DNA of 13,670 nucleotides from Candidatus Aegiribacteria sp. (GCA_030634715.1 DAOWAG010000008.1:1-13670), one strand, 5' to 3'. Positions 7,303-13,670 are shown, counted from the first letter of the stretch. Translations and numbers: made by a program. Notes: generated from the letters alone by a model not told the origin.

Positions 7303-8646
7303 ATGATCGCCATCAGTGATAAGGGAATAGCAAATCCGCTTTCAGCAGAGACACTCGAGAGCATGGCAGGGGAGAAAGTAACGCTTCATGGAGTAATTCA
7401 GCGAATTCGCCGTCTTGGATGGGGCGCGTTTATCGTACTGCGCCGCCATGACGGATTGCTGCAATGTGTTATGGGGAATGAAGGAAACGAAGATATTCTT
7501 GAGAGGCTTGATGTCGAGCAGTCGGTTGAAGTTAAGGGTACAGTGAAGAAAGCCGGAATAAAGGATAATTCGATTCATCCGGCATCAGTCGAGATCCAGG
7601 TTGATACAATTAATATCATTTCATCACCTGAGAGCCAGCCGCCTGTTGATACAACCAAGAAGATTCTTGATCTGCATATTGATACCAATCTTGATCTTCG
7701 CCCTTTGAGTTTGAGGCATCCCGGTGAAAGAGCCAGACTCAAGATTGCGGAATCATTTGCGCATGGTTTCAGAGAAAGCCTCTCAGGTATGGGATTTACC
7801 GAGATCCGCACACCGAAGATCTGCTCAGCCGGAGCTGAGGGTGGAGCAAATATCTTTAAAGTTGATTACTTCGGTCGGCCTGCGTTTCTCGCACAATCCC
7901 CGCAGTTCTACAAGCAGATGGGTGTAGGTGTCTTCGAGCGTGTGTTCGAAGTAGGACCTGTTTTCAGAGCTGAACCTCACCAGACTTCCAGACATATCAA
8001 CGAATACACCTCTCTGGATTTAGAGATGGGTTTCATTGCTGGATTTGAAGACGTGATGTCCCTTGAGACAAAGGTTCTGAGACATTGCCTCGAAACTGTG
8101 ATGAAGAACGCCTCGTATGAACTGGAAATGCTCGGAGCTAAGATGCCTGAGATCGGTGAGTACATACCATCCATAACGCTGGAGGAAGCACACAGGATTA
8201 CATCTGAATTAGGCGGTAGGGACTGTACGGGGGAACCTGACCTCGATCCTGCGGAAGAGAAGATACTCTGCAGATATTCACAGGAGGAATGGGGTTCTGA
8301 ATTTCTCTTCGTAACTCACTTTCCCACGGAGAAAAGGCCATTCTACACGATGGATGATCCTGAAAGTCCCGGAACGACGCTTAGTTTCGATCTGCTTTTC
8401 AGAGGTCTTGAGGTTACAACCGGAGGGCAAAGGATCCACGAATACGAAATGCAGGTTGAAAAAATGAGGAAATTCGGACTGAATCCGGATGATTTCGAGA
8501 GTTATCTGCAGGCGCACAAATACGGTCTTCCACCACACGGAGGCCTTGCAATAGGTCTTGAGAGGATGACCGCGAGGATTCTCGAGGTGGATAATATCCG
8601 GCTTACAACGATGTTTCCACGAGATGCTAAACGTTTAACACCCTGA
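7303..8646 (+). CDS. aspS: Archaeal-type aspartyl-tRNA synthetase, possibly non-discriminating (Asp/Asn)
   Basis: This 447-residue class II synthetase attaches aspartate to tRNA-Asp and perhaps tRNA-Asn. An N-terminal OB-fold anticodon-binding domain spans about 22-110. The catalytic core has QSPQFYKQ (198-205), motif 2 from FRAE (221-224) through RHINEY, FDLLFRGLEVTTGGQRIHEY (362-381) and motif 3 GLAIGLER (414-421), ending with FPRDAKRLTP as archaeal enzymes do. It lacks the GAD insertion of the usual bacterial enzyme of about 590 residues, so it belongs to the archaeal/AspRS2 type. By eye, Gln33 replaces the Trp that marks tRNA-Asp-specific archaeal enzymes such as Thermococcus, and the matching downstream Lys is also absent. 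That hints at relaxed specificity, with GatCAB amidating Asp-tRNA-Asn. An additional N-terminal stretch of about ten residues is present. The ATG follows GAGAGG. The stop is one base from the stop of the convergent lipoprotein gene. Confidence 0.93.
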   Translation: MIAISDKGIANPLSAETLESMAGEKVTLHGVIQRIRRLGWGAFIVLRRHDGLLQCVMGNEGNEDILERLDVEQSVEVKGTVKKAGIKDNSIHPASVEIQVDTINIISSPESQPPVDTTKKILDLHIDTNLDLRPLSLRHPGERARLKIAESFAHGFRESLSGMGFTEIRTPKICSAGAEGGANIFKVDYFGRPAFLAQSPQFYKQMGVGVFERVFEVGPVFRAEPHQTSRHINEYTSLDLEMGFIAGFEDVMSLETKVLRHCLETVMKNASYELEMLGAKMPEIGEYIPSITLEEAHRITSELGGRDCTGEPDLDPAEEKILCRYSQEEWGSEFLFVTHFPTEKRPFYTMDDPESPGTTLSFDLLFRGLEVTTGGQRIHEYEMQVEKMRKFGLNPDDFESYLQAHKYGLPPHGGLAIGLERMTARILEVDNIRLTTMFPRDAKRLTP

Positions 8647-8647
8647 T

Positions 8648-9202
8648 CTAACTTTCAGACTGATCCCACCACTGCCAGATGTACCACTCTCCGTCTTCAT
8701 CCTCTCTGCAGATGAAGAGAGCCGAACCTGATGCTCTGAATCCGGTTGATTGAGCTCCGTCGGTATAGACTTTCAGATCGAACGTTCTTGGAAGGGCAAG
8801 TGATAAGCCTGAAGGATCACCTGTCCAGGGGTATTCAGCTTCTCCAATAAGAGTCAGTTCAATTGCCGTTACCGAGTTGAACATCGCGATATGAAATTCC
8901 TCCTCAGTAGCGATACCCCAGTATTCATCAATCTCGCCATTACCGGTGTAATCAGCCCAGTCAATCTCTAGAAGATGAAACTCGAAATCACTTCTGAAGC
9001 ATGCCATATAGTGATCGATATCCATGCTGATGTATGCATATTCCAGGTTTTTCAGTACTTTCCAGGCGCTGTCGACAGGACTGTAGTACTGGTACGGGTC
9101 GACCGGAGTAATCTGCTTGGGAGCAAACGGATTCCAGCATGCGGATAATGATATAATGATTGACGTAATCACGGCTGCTACCGCGAACTTCGACCTTCTC
9201 AC
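8648..9202 (-). CDS. Small putative lipoprotein, NTF2-like fold suspected
   Basis: This 184-residue protein begins at GTG 9202, with AAAGGACAG about eight bases upstream. Residues 1-21 are a short basic start and a hydrophobic stretch ending LSAC, so Cys22 is the likely lipid-modified residue, followed by WNPFAP. The mature part starts with a helix (43-60, VDSAWKVLKNLEYAYISM), then DHYMACFRSDFEFHL, a polar loop with Gly/Asp (84-96), EEEFHIAMF, and alternating strands that end ALFICREDEDGEWYIWQWWD (161-180). This order of helix, then curved sheet with a closing Trp-rich strand, resembles SnoaL/NTF2-like proteins, but I cannot name a family. It would be anchored to a membrane on the outside of the cytoplasm. 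Its gene stands alone on the minus strand, ending one base from aspS. Function is unknown; a ligand-binding or structural role is a guess. Confidence 0.75.
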   Translation of the reverse strand: MRRSKFAVAAVITSIIISLSACWNPFAPKQITPVDPYQYYSPVDSAWKVLKNLEYAYISMDIDHYMACFRSDFEFHLLEIDWADYTGNGEIDEYWGIATEEEFHIAMFNSVTAIELTLIGEAEYPWTGDPSGLSLALPRTFDLKVYTDGAQSTGFRASGSALFICREDEDGEWYIWQWWDQSES

Positions 9203-9228
9203 TTTTCTGTCCTTTCAATTTATGCGAA

Positions 9229-9263
9229 TCAGCGTTGATTTCCACCTTCTGAAAAAACGCTGA
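9229..9263 (-). repeat. Perfect 8-base inverted repeat in the leader of the small lipoprotein gene
   Basis: TCAGCGTT at 9229-9236 is matched by AACGCTGA at 9256-9263, separated by 19 bases. It lies 26 bases upstream of the GTG start of the minus-strand lipoprotein gene, in the 187-base gap between that gene and the aldolase gene. If transcribed it would form an 8-base-pair stem in the leader; otherwise it could be a protein-binding site. It lacks a T-run on the minus strand after the second arm, so it does not look like a terminator of the upstream lat-aldolase operon. No convincing promoter is visible in the rest of the gap. Confidence 0.5.
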
Positions 9264-9389
9264 ATCTACATTTCGTGCAAGCTAACTGAAAAGAGAAAAT
9301 GATCAGATCAAACCTCCTGTTTGAGTTAATATCCTAATAAACAATTTAGAATCAGGAGCCTTGCGTCAAGAGTCCAGCAACCACAATCC

Positions 9390-10232
9390 TTAATCGATAA
9401 TTGGAGGACCTGGTGGTAAATCGCTATTAGTATCATCGATATCTTCATCGGATTCATCTTGAGACAGCGAGGCTTTTGGCATGAGATCGCGGTCCTTCAG
9501 TCCCACGAATTTACCGAAAGCTGACTTCTCCAGGAGAAGCAGTCGCGCTGCCTTCTCCACAACTTCGACCGCGTCGCAGGCAGTATCAATATCCCTGCCA
9601 AGACCAAGAATGCCGTGTTTTCTCCAGATGACGCAATCACTGTTCTCAAAGGCTTTTGCCGTTTCCACCCCCAGCTCCCATGTGCCGGGGGTCATGTAAT
9701 CAATGAATCGCACACCGCGCCCGAGAAGAAGAGATATCTCTGGATGAGATCTGTTGACGGCGTCTTCGAGCATTTCTCCCGGCAGGTCGCTGGAGGACAG
9801 CGCCAGCATATGGGTTGAATGAGTATGAACGAGAGATGCTGTCGGCCAACCTCGACTTACCGCCCCCGCCAGAACAAGAAGATGCGTACTGAATTCGCTT
9901 GTGGGATCTTTGCTTCCCTCAAGTCTGATGATTTTCAGTCCGTCAGAGGAGACTCTGACAGGAACTACTTCGGTATCGAGTTTCTGCTGAAGCGTTCTGA
10001 ATCGACTCCAGGCACAGGTAATCAGGAAAGTTCTTCCTGCCAGTTCAGGCATCGGTATCGGGAGGGGATCGGAAAAAACCTGCCCCTCCCATATCATGTC
10101 ATCTGTCCCTTCCGGAAGCAGAACGGAGATATTCCCCGCGTTGGCCTCAGCCCAGCCCATACTGACGAGCTGTGTTGCTATGCGACCGATATCTTCTCTG
10201 GTGGACTGAATGATGTCCATATTGTCTTTCAC
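9390..10232 (-). CDS. rhaD: Class II aldolase, rhamnulose-1-phosphate aldolase type
   Basis: This 280-residue zinc aldolase most resembles rhamnulose-1-phosphate aldolase, which splits L-rhamnulose 1-phosphate to dihydroxyacetone phosphate and L-lactaldehyde. The phosphate-binding NAGNIS is at 31-36, the RhaD-type TFLITCAWSRFRTLQ at 68-82, catalytic Glu113 in PTSEFSTH, zinc ligands His136 and His138 in HTHSTH, and His206 in WRKHGILGLG. In E. coli RhaD the equivalents are Glu117, His141, His143 and His212. The start is GTG at 10232 with GAGGGACA just before it; ATG four codons in is the alternative. Residues 258-280 form an acidic tail with a Pro-Gly-Pro-Pro end that the E. coli enzyme lacks. 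It lies 22 bases after the lysine transaminase stop, so the two are probably one operon, yet no rhaA or rhaB is here. Another sugar- or hydroxyketone-phosphate substrate is possible. Confidence 0.85.
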   Translation of the reverse strand: MKDNMDIIQSTREDIGRIATQLVSMGWAEANAGNISVLLPEGTDDMIWEGQVFSDPLPIPMPELAGRTFLITCAWSRFRTLQQKLDTEVVPVRVSSDGLKIIRLEGSKDPTSEFSTHLLVLAGAVSRGWPTASLVHTHSTHMLALSSSDLPGEMLEDAVNRSHPEISLLLGRGVRFIDYMTPGTWELGVETAKAFENSDCVIWRKHGILGLGRDIDTACDAVEVVEKAARLLLLEKSAFGKFVGLKDRDLMPKASLSQDESDEDIDDTNSDLPPGPPIID

Positions 10233-10254
10233 TGTCCCTCTTTGATTCTCCCGC

Positions 10255-11574
10255 TCAGAAAACTTCCTCAGCAGCTTTCTCTATGATGCTGATCCCTTTA
10301 AGAAGTTCGTCGTCCGTAATATTCAGAGGGGGTCTGAATCTTATGCTTTTGTCGCCACAGGGAAGAATAATAGCTCCATTCTTCATTATCTCCGCGATCA
10401 TACTGTTCCTGGTTTCTCCGTCTTCGAGATCAAAGGCGCACATAAGTCCCCGGCCACGGACATTCGAGATTTTTCCAGGATACTTCTTCTCAAGATTGTA
10501 AAGAGCATCGAGGAGGGTCTTGCTTCTGCTGCGTACATTTTCCAGCGTGTCTTCTTCGACCATGATTTCGAGGTATCGCGTGCATCTGACCATATCAACG
10601 AGATTGCCGCCCCAGGTGGAATTAATCCTGCTGGATTCGTGAAATACATTGTTCTCTACTTCATCAACACGCTTGTTGCAGGCGATTCCGCAAACCTGGG
10701 TTTTCTTGCCGAAACAGAAGATGTCGGGCTCTACACCCAGAGACTGCCATGCCCACCATTCACCGGTAAGCCCCAATCCAGTCTGAATCTCATCAAAAAT
10801 GAGCATGAATTCATGCTTGTCTGCACGTTCGCGGAGCTGCTTCATGAACTCGGATCTGAAATGATTATCTCCACCCTCTCCCTGAATCGGTTCAATGACA
10901 AGACAGGCAATATCATGCCCGTATTCACTAATGGCTTCATCTATCTGCTCAAGAGCAGTTTCTTCGGCCTCAATGACTTCGTCAAGGTTCTCCTCAAGGG
11001 GGAATTTGATCGAAGGCGGATCAATTCTTGGCCAGTCAAACAGAGGAAAGTACATGTACTTTCTTGGATCGGCTGTATTTGTCAGAGAAAGAGTATATCC
11101 TGTTCTTCCATGGAAGGCTTTTCTGAAGTGAATGACCTTCGAGCCCAACTCGCCTCTGCCAGCCTCAAGATTCTTACGTACCTTCCAGTCAAAAGCCGTT
11201 TTCATTGCATTTTCAACTGCAAGGGCACCGCCCGAAATGAAGAAAAGGTAAGGGTGGCTGTCAGGAATGACTGTATCCGCGAATGTTTCCACGAAAGCAG
11301 CAAGCTCTTCGCTATAGAAATCCGAGTTGGATGGTTTGTTGATAGCGACACTTGCGAGGTAGTTTCTGAATTCCTCGGTACACAGCCCGGGATGATTCAT
11401 ACCCAGTGGTGCTGAAGCAAAAAAACTGAATAGATCAAGATAATCCTTATCACTCTGAGAATCATGTATGGTGCATCCCTTGCTTTTCTCAAGATCAAGA
11501 ACCATATCAAAACCATCTGCCAGCATATGGTTCGCTATCGTTGCCCTGACTTTTGACGCAGGTATGTATTTCAT
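10255..11574 (-). CDS. lat: L-lysine 6-transaminase (PLP-dependent, class III)
   Basis: This 439-residue enzyme moves the epsilon-amino group of L-lysine to 2-oxoglutarate, giving 2-aminoadipate 6-semialdehyde (which cyclises to piperideine-6-carboxylate) and glutamate. The family features are all present: FSFFASAPLGMNHP (49-62), the SGGALAVENAMKTA phosphate-site region (114-127), EPIQGEGGDNHFR (228-240), FDEIQTG with Asp261 that contacts the PLP ring nitrogen, FGKKTQVCG (288-296) holding the PLP-binding lysine (290 or 291), and INSTWGGNLVDMVR (317-330), which is characteristic of Lat rather than other class III aminotransferases. The length matches the mycobacterial Lat (about 450). The ATG follows GGGGTGG. 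It leads a minus-strand pair with the aldolase and faces ptb across a 226-base region with candidate operators. It may supply lysine catabolism or 2-aminoadipate synthesis; no semialdehyde dehydrogenase is in the window. Confidence 0.95.
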   Translation of the reverse strand: MKYIPASKVRATIANHMLADGFDMVLDLEKSKGCTIHDSQSDKDYLDLFSFFASAPLGMNHPGLCTEEFRNYLASVAINKPSNSDFYSEELAAFVETFADTVIPDSHPYLFFISGGALAVENAMKTAFDWKVRKNLEAGRGELGSKVIHFRKAFHGRTGYTLSLTNTADPRKYMYFPLFDWPRIDPPSIKFPLEENLDEVIEAEETALEQIDEAISEYGHDIACLVIEPIQGEGGDNHFRSEFMKQLRERADKHEFMLIFDEIQTGLGLTGEWWAWQSLGVEPDIFCFGKKTQVCGIACNKRVDEVENNVFHESSRINSTWGGNLVDMVRCTRYLEIMVEEDTLENVRSRSKTLLDALYNLEKKYPGKISNVRGRGLMCAFDLEDGETRNSMIAEIMKNGAIILPCGDKSIRFRPPLNITDDELLKGISIIEKAAEEVF

Positions 11575-11597
11575 TGTTCACCACCCCTTTCACGAGT

Positions 11598-11638
11598 TGT
11601 ATATTTCTGTTTGAACTGGATTGTTCAGCACTGGTTCA
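11598..11638 (-). promoter_or_regulatory. Candidate lat promoter with three half-sites spaced 11 bases
   Basis: On the minus strand a TATACA box (plus strand TGTATA at 11598-11603) is a -10 candidate about 24 bases before the lat ATG. TGAACA (plus TGTTCA at 11622-11627), 18 bases further, is a weak -35. Over the latter lie TGAAC (11612-11616), GTTCA (11623-11627) and GTTCA (11634-11638), each starting 11 bases after the previous one, that is one helical turn. The first two form an inverted repeat. This could be an operator covering the promoter. The spacing is seen in the sequence; regulatory function is inferred. Confidence 0.35.
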
Positions 11639-11650
11639 CATTTGAATTAT

Positions 11651-11723
11651 TTCCGGATGAATGCCACCTAATCTCTCTTGAAAGAGCCGATTTGTCAACT
11701 CTTCTTGCAGGATTCATCCGGGA
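11651..11723. repeat. Long-spaced 12-base inverted repeat between lat and ptb
   Basis: The left arm TTCCGGATGAAT (11651-11662) and right arm ATTCATCCGGGA (11712-11723) are complementary at 11 of 12 positions, with a perfect 10-base core, and the one mismatch would be a G-U pair in RNA. The 49-base loop contains a small hairpin, CTCT and AGAG around TGAA (11675-11686). The right arm lies between the candidate -35 and -10 of ptb. It could be two operator sites for one regulator that loops the DNA between ptb and lat, or, if transcription begins further upstream, a structured leader. No T-run follows, so it is not a terminator. Confidence 0.5.
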
Positions 11724-11734
11724 GTGCGTATATT
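11705..11734 (+). promoter_or_regulatory. Weak candidate promoter for ptb
   Basis: TTGCAG (11705-11710) and TATATT (11729-11734), separated by 18 bases, are the best -35/-10 pair upstream of ptb. The -10 matches five of six consensus bases, but the -35 only three. A second TATATT at 11742-11747 makes the exact start uncertain. It would give a leader of about 60 bases. Placement is by pattern only. Confidence 0.3.
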
Positions 11735-11800
11735 CATATTGTATATTGGAAAAGTGACATTTTCTATCGTGTTTATTCACAAAAATATCAGGGAGAGTTC

Positions 11801-12727
11801 ATGAAACCGGTAAGAAATCTCGAAGAGATGAAGAAGATAGCCAGGGAGCTTCCTTCACAACGAGTTGCTGTTGTTCGGGCTGATGAAGTTGAAACCATGA
11901 GCGCTATTGGCTCTGCTGTTAAAGAAGGTATGGCTGAGGCAGTTCTTATCGGTCCTGAAAAGGGAATTCGAGAAGCCGCGGAAAAGGCTGATTTCGATCT
12001 GAACGGCATTGAAATCATACATGCTGATGATGACAAGACTGCATCTGAAAAAGGGGTTGAAATCGTTCGATCCGGTAAAGCCGATGTCATCATGAAGGGT
12101 CTGGTGGCTTCAAGTTCGTTCCTTCGCGCTATTCTTGACAGGGAGAATGGCTTAAGAGCCCCTGGAGTTCTGAGTCATGTAGCTGCGTTTGATGTCGCAG
12201 GATATGACAAGCTTCTGATAATTACGGATGCCGCCATGAATATCGCGCCGAATTTCGAACAGAAAGTCGGTATGCTGAAAAACGCGATTACGGTTGCTCA
12301 CGCTCTGGGAATCGATCATCCCAAATCAACTTATGTCTGCGCCAAGGAAGTCCCATACGAAAAGATGCCCTGCACGATGGAAGCGGCCAGAATGCAGGAA
12401 CTGGCGGATGAGGGTGAATTCGGCGATATCATTTTCGATGCTCCTCTTGCCCTGGATCTTGCTGTATCCCCCGAGGCATGCAGAATAAAGAAGATTGAAA
12501 GTCCTGTCGGTGGATATGCCGACATTCTGCTTATGCCTGATATTGAAGCAGCCAATGTTCTCTACAAGGCACTCATCTTCATTTCAGGCGGAGAGCTTGG
12601 CGCGGTAATTATGGGAGCAACAAACCCGGTTGTACTTACATCAAGGGCTGATTCCGCTGAATCCAAACTCTGCTCCATTGTTCTGTCCAGCGTTGTAGCC
12701 GGATACCAGGCCGGAGGCGGGAAATAG
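11801..12727 (+). CDS. ptb: Phosphotransbutyrylase (phosphate butyryltransferase)
   Basis: This 308-residue enzyme transfers the acyl group from butyryl-CoA (or a related short acyl-CoA) to phosphate, and butyrate kinase then makes ATP. It belongs to the phosphate acetyl/butyryltransferase family: MKGLV at 98-102, the SHVAAF region at 125-130, ITDAAMNIAPNFEQK (141-155), LMPDIEAANVLYKAL (244-258) and the signature TSRADS (280-285). The length matches Ptb (about 300) rather than the longer Pta. The ATG at 11801 follows GGGAGAG. An upstream TTG at 11678 would add 41 residues that have no counterpart in the family and contain aromatic-rich sequence, so I reject it. The stop overlaps the start of rpiB by one base (TAGTG). 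Unlike in Clostridium, where ptb and buk are adjacent, buk is on the opposite strand about 5 kb away. Substrate preference cannot be read from the sequence. Confidence 0.94.
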   Translation: MKPVRNLEEMKKIARELPSQRVAVVRADEVETMSAIGSAVKEGMAEAVLIGPEKGIREAAEKADFDLNGIEIIHADDDKTASEKGVEIVRSGKADVIMKGLVASSSFLRAILDRENGLRAPGVLSHVAAFDVAGYDKLLIITDAAMNIAPNFEQKVGMLKNAITVAHALGIDHPKSTYVCAKEVPYEKMPCTMEAARMQELADEGEFGDIIFDAPLALDLAVSPEACRIKKIESPVGGYADILLMPDIEAANVLYKALIFISGGELGAVIMGATNPVVLTSRADSAESKLCSIVLSSVVAGYQAGGGK

Positions 12728-13161
12728 TGAAGGTTGTATTGGCAAGCGATCACGCAGGGTATCCCCTGAAGTGTGAACTGGTCGGGTGGCTCAAAGATGA
12801 AAAAGGGCTTGATATAGAAGATCTTGGCCCCTTTTCCACCGATTCTGTCGATTATCCGGATTATGCAGCTGCTCTTTGCAGGTATATGCTTGATAACAGC
12901 GCGGACCTGGGCATCCTTATCTGTAATTCGGGATTAGGCATGAGCATGACCGCGAACAGATTCAGGGGAATCAGGGCAGCACTGTGCCTGTTTCCTCGGA
13001 TGGCTTATTACGCAAGACATCACAATAATGCGAACGTGCTTGTTCTCGGTGGAGGAATTATCTCGGCTTTCCAGGCAAAGGAAATCGTAGATGTATTTCT
13101 ATCAGAGGAGTTTGACGGCGGACGGCACAGCAGAAGAACCGACAAGATGGATACAGTCTGA
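12727..13161 (+). CDS. rpiB: Ribose-5-phosphate isomerase B (RpiB/LacAB family)
   Basis: This 144-residue enzyme interconverts ribose 5-phosphate and ribulose 5-phosphate in the pentose phosphate pathway. Numbering agrees with E. coli RpiB without gaps: Asp8-His9 in SDHAG, the base Cys66 in LICNSGLGMSM, the ring-opening His99, and GGRH with Arg133 plus Arg137 for phosphate binding. The anion loop reads Asn-Ser-Gly (67-69) instead of the E. coli Gly-Thr-Gly, a change also seen in some family members. The start is GTG at 12727, sharing one base with the ptb stop, so translation of the two is coupled. A pentose enzyme tied to an acyl-phosphate enzyme looks like a housekeeping carbon-flow operon rather than a dedicated pathway. 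LacA/LacB-type galactose isomerases are related, but the conserved Cys66 and single-copy form favour RpiB. Confidence 0.93.
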   Translation: MKVVLASDHAGYPLKCELVGWLKDEKGLDIEDLGPFSTDSVDYPDYAAALCRYMLDNSADLGILICNSGLGMSMTANRFRGIRAALCLFPRMAYYARHHNNANVLVLGGGIISAFQAKEIVDVFLSEEFDGGRHSRRTDKMDTV

Positions 13162-13195
13162 TTCACAAGTATTCGATTATTCCACGGGAGATTAC

Positions 13196-13670
13196 ATGAT
13201 TGACATAATCTGCGGGGCACGACCTAATTTCATGAAGGTTGATCCCATAATAAGAAACACTGATCCGGCTGTTGAGATAAGACTTGTTCATACGGGTCAG
13301 CACTACGATCATATAATGTCACAGAGTTTTTTCGATGATCTGGATCTGCCCAGACCTGACGTTAACCTTGAAGTCGGGTCCGCGAGCATTACCGTACAGA
13401 CGGCTACAATCATGCAGAGGTACGAGAAAGTATTCCTTGAGGGAAAACCAAAAGCTGTTGTTGTTGTCGGTGATGTAAATTCAACTCTCGCTTGTGCGCT
13501 TGTGGCAGTACGGTATGGAGTTCCAGTAATTCATGTAGAGGCGGGGCTCAGAAGTTTTGATCGCCATATGCCTGAGGAGATCAACAGAGTACTGACAGAT
13601 CAAATCGCGAATCTGCTTCTCATCACTTCCACTGAAGCCAGGGATAACCTGCTGGCTGAAGGCAGACAGA
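13196..13670 (+). CDS. wecB: UDP-N-acetylglucosamine 2-epimerase (non-hydrolysing), 3' end beyond window
   Basis: The frame starts at ATG 13196 after GGGAG and stays open to the window end, giving 158 of the usual 360-380 residues. The N-terminus reads IICGARPNFMKVDPII, followed by VHTGQHYDHIMSQSFFDDL (35-53), VVVVGDVNSTLACAL (89-103) and VIHVEAGLRSFDRHMPEEIN (112-131), a run of motifs that identifies the WecB family. The enzyme interconverts UDP-GlcNAc and UDP-ManNAc, the latter being used for surface polysaccharides such as enterobacterial common antigen, capsule or teichoic-acid linkers. It lies 34 bases after rpiB in the same direction, so it is probably the third gene of the ptb operon; no promoter or terminator is visible in that gap. 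The hydrolysing relatives (NeuC) are less likely because the ARPNFMK start is typical of WecB. The C-terminal half cannot be judged. Confidence 0.93.
   Translation, partial: MIDIICGARPNFMKVDPIIRNTDPAVEIRLVHTGQHYDHIMSQSFFDDLDLPRPDVNLEVGSASITVQTATIMQRYEKVFLEGKPKAVVVVGDVNSTLACALVAVRYGVPVIHVEAGLRSFDRHMPEEINRVLTDQIANLLLITSTEARDNLLAEGRQ

Noticed and set aside
7573..7582. Third copy of ATTCATCCGG, the arm of the lat-ptb inverted repeat
   Set aside because: It is inside the aspS coding sequence with no partner arm nearby; a ten-base match here is best taken as chance.
9313..9318. AGGAGG on the minus strand, like a ribosome-binding site
   Set aside because: No ATG or GTG follows at a suitable distance, and the one TTG meets a stop after one codon, so no small gene is supported.
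10639..11415. A 258-codon open frame on the plus strand
   Set aside because: It lies wholly antisense to lat, whose family motifs are unbroken, and its translation shows no recognisable motifs.
11678..11800. TTG-started 41-residue extension of ptb
   Set aside because: Ptb proteins begin near the MKPV methionine, which has a strong GGGAGAG site; the extension covers the inverted-repeat region.
1..13670. CRISPR arrays, tRNA or rRNA genes, insertion sequences, phage or defence genes
   Set aside because: I saw no regularly spaced repeats, cloverleaf sequences, transposase or integrase motifs, or terminal inverted repeats; all long frames are metabolic, envelope or unknown genes.

Overview
This 13.67 kb window is bacterial, gene-dense chromosomal DNA. 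Sampled lines are in the mid-40s percent G+C. There are 13 protein-coding genes on both strands, no gap longer than about 230 bases, and no rRNA, tRNA, CRISPR array or insertion sequence that I could see. Two genes encode proteins with a lipobox, and one of these is a SurA/parvulin-like protein, which suggests a Gram-negative-type envelope. An archaeal-type aspartyl-tRNA synthetase, methylmalonyl-CoA mutase and the phosphotransbutyrylase/butyrate kinase pair point to an anaerobic or fermentative organism. My best guess is an uncultured lineage of the FCB group (Fermentibacterota-like), but that is inference and no marker gene here settles it.

Layout. (1) 2-2363, plus strand: the end of a GT4 glycosyltransferase, a DUF2334/NodB-like deacetylase, a YugP-family membrane zinc protease and an M50 site-2-type protease. 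The genes overlap or nearly overlap, so this looks like one envelope-related operon. (2) 6779-2370, minus strand: butyrate kinase, the catalytic chain of methylmalonyl-CoA mutase, then a degenerate parvulin lipoprotein, with a 1-base overlap and a 16-base gap. (3) 6849-8646, plus strand: an unknown 131-residue helical protein and the archaeal-type AspRS. (4) 9202-8648, minus strand: a small lipoprotein that looks NTF2-like. (5) 11574-9390, minus strand: L-lysine 6-transaminase followed by a rhamnulose-1-phosphate-type class II aldolase. (6) 11801-13670, plus strand: phosphotransbutyrylase, ribose-5-phosphate isomerase B, and the start of UDP-GlcNAc 2-epimerase, which runs off the window.

How they fit together. 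Ptb (acyl-CoA to acyl-phosphate) and Buk (acyl-phosphate to acid plus ATP) form a substrate-level phosphorylation module, here split into two oppositely oriented operons about 5 kb apart. The mutase lies in the same operon as Buk, so the module may serve propionate as well as, or instead of, butyrate. The mutase lacks its B12-binding domain, so a separate small subunit must be encoded elsewhere. Ptb and the lysine transaminase are divergent from a 226-base intergenic region. That region holds a near-perfect 12-base inverted repeat and three half-sites spaced 11 bases apart, and it is the best candidate regulatory region in the window.

I see no clearly novel multi-gene system. The most interesting items are the Buk-mutase-lipoprotein operon, the Ptb/Lat intergenic region, the paired membrane proteases and the archaeal-type AspRS.
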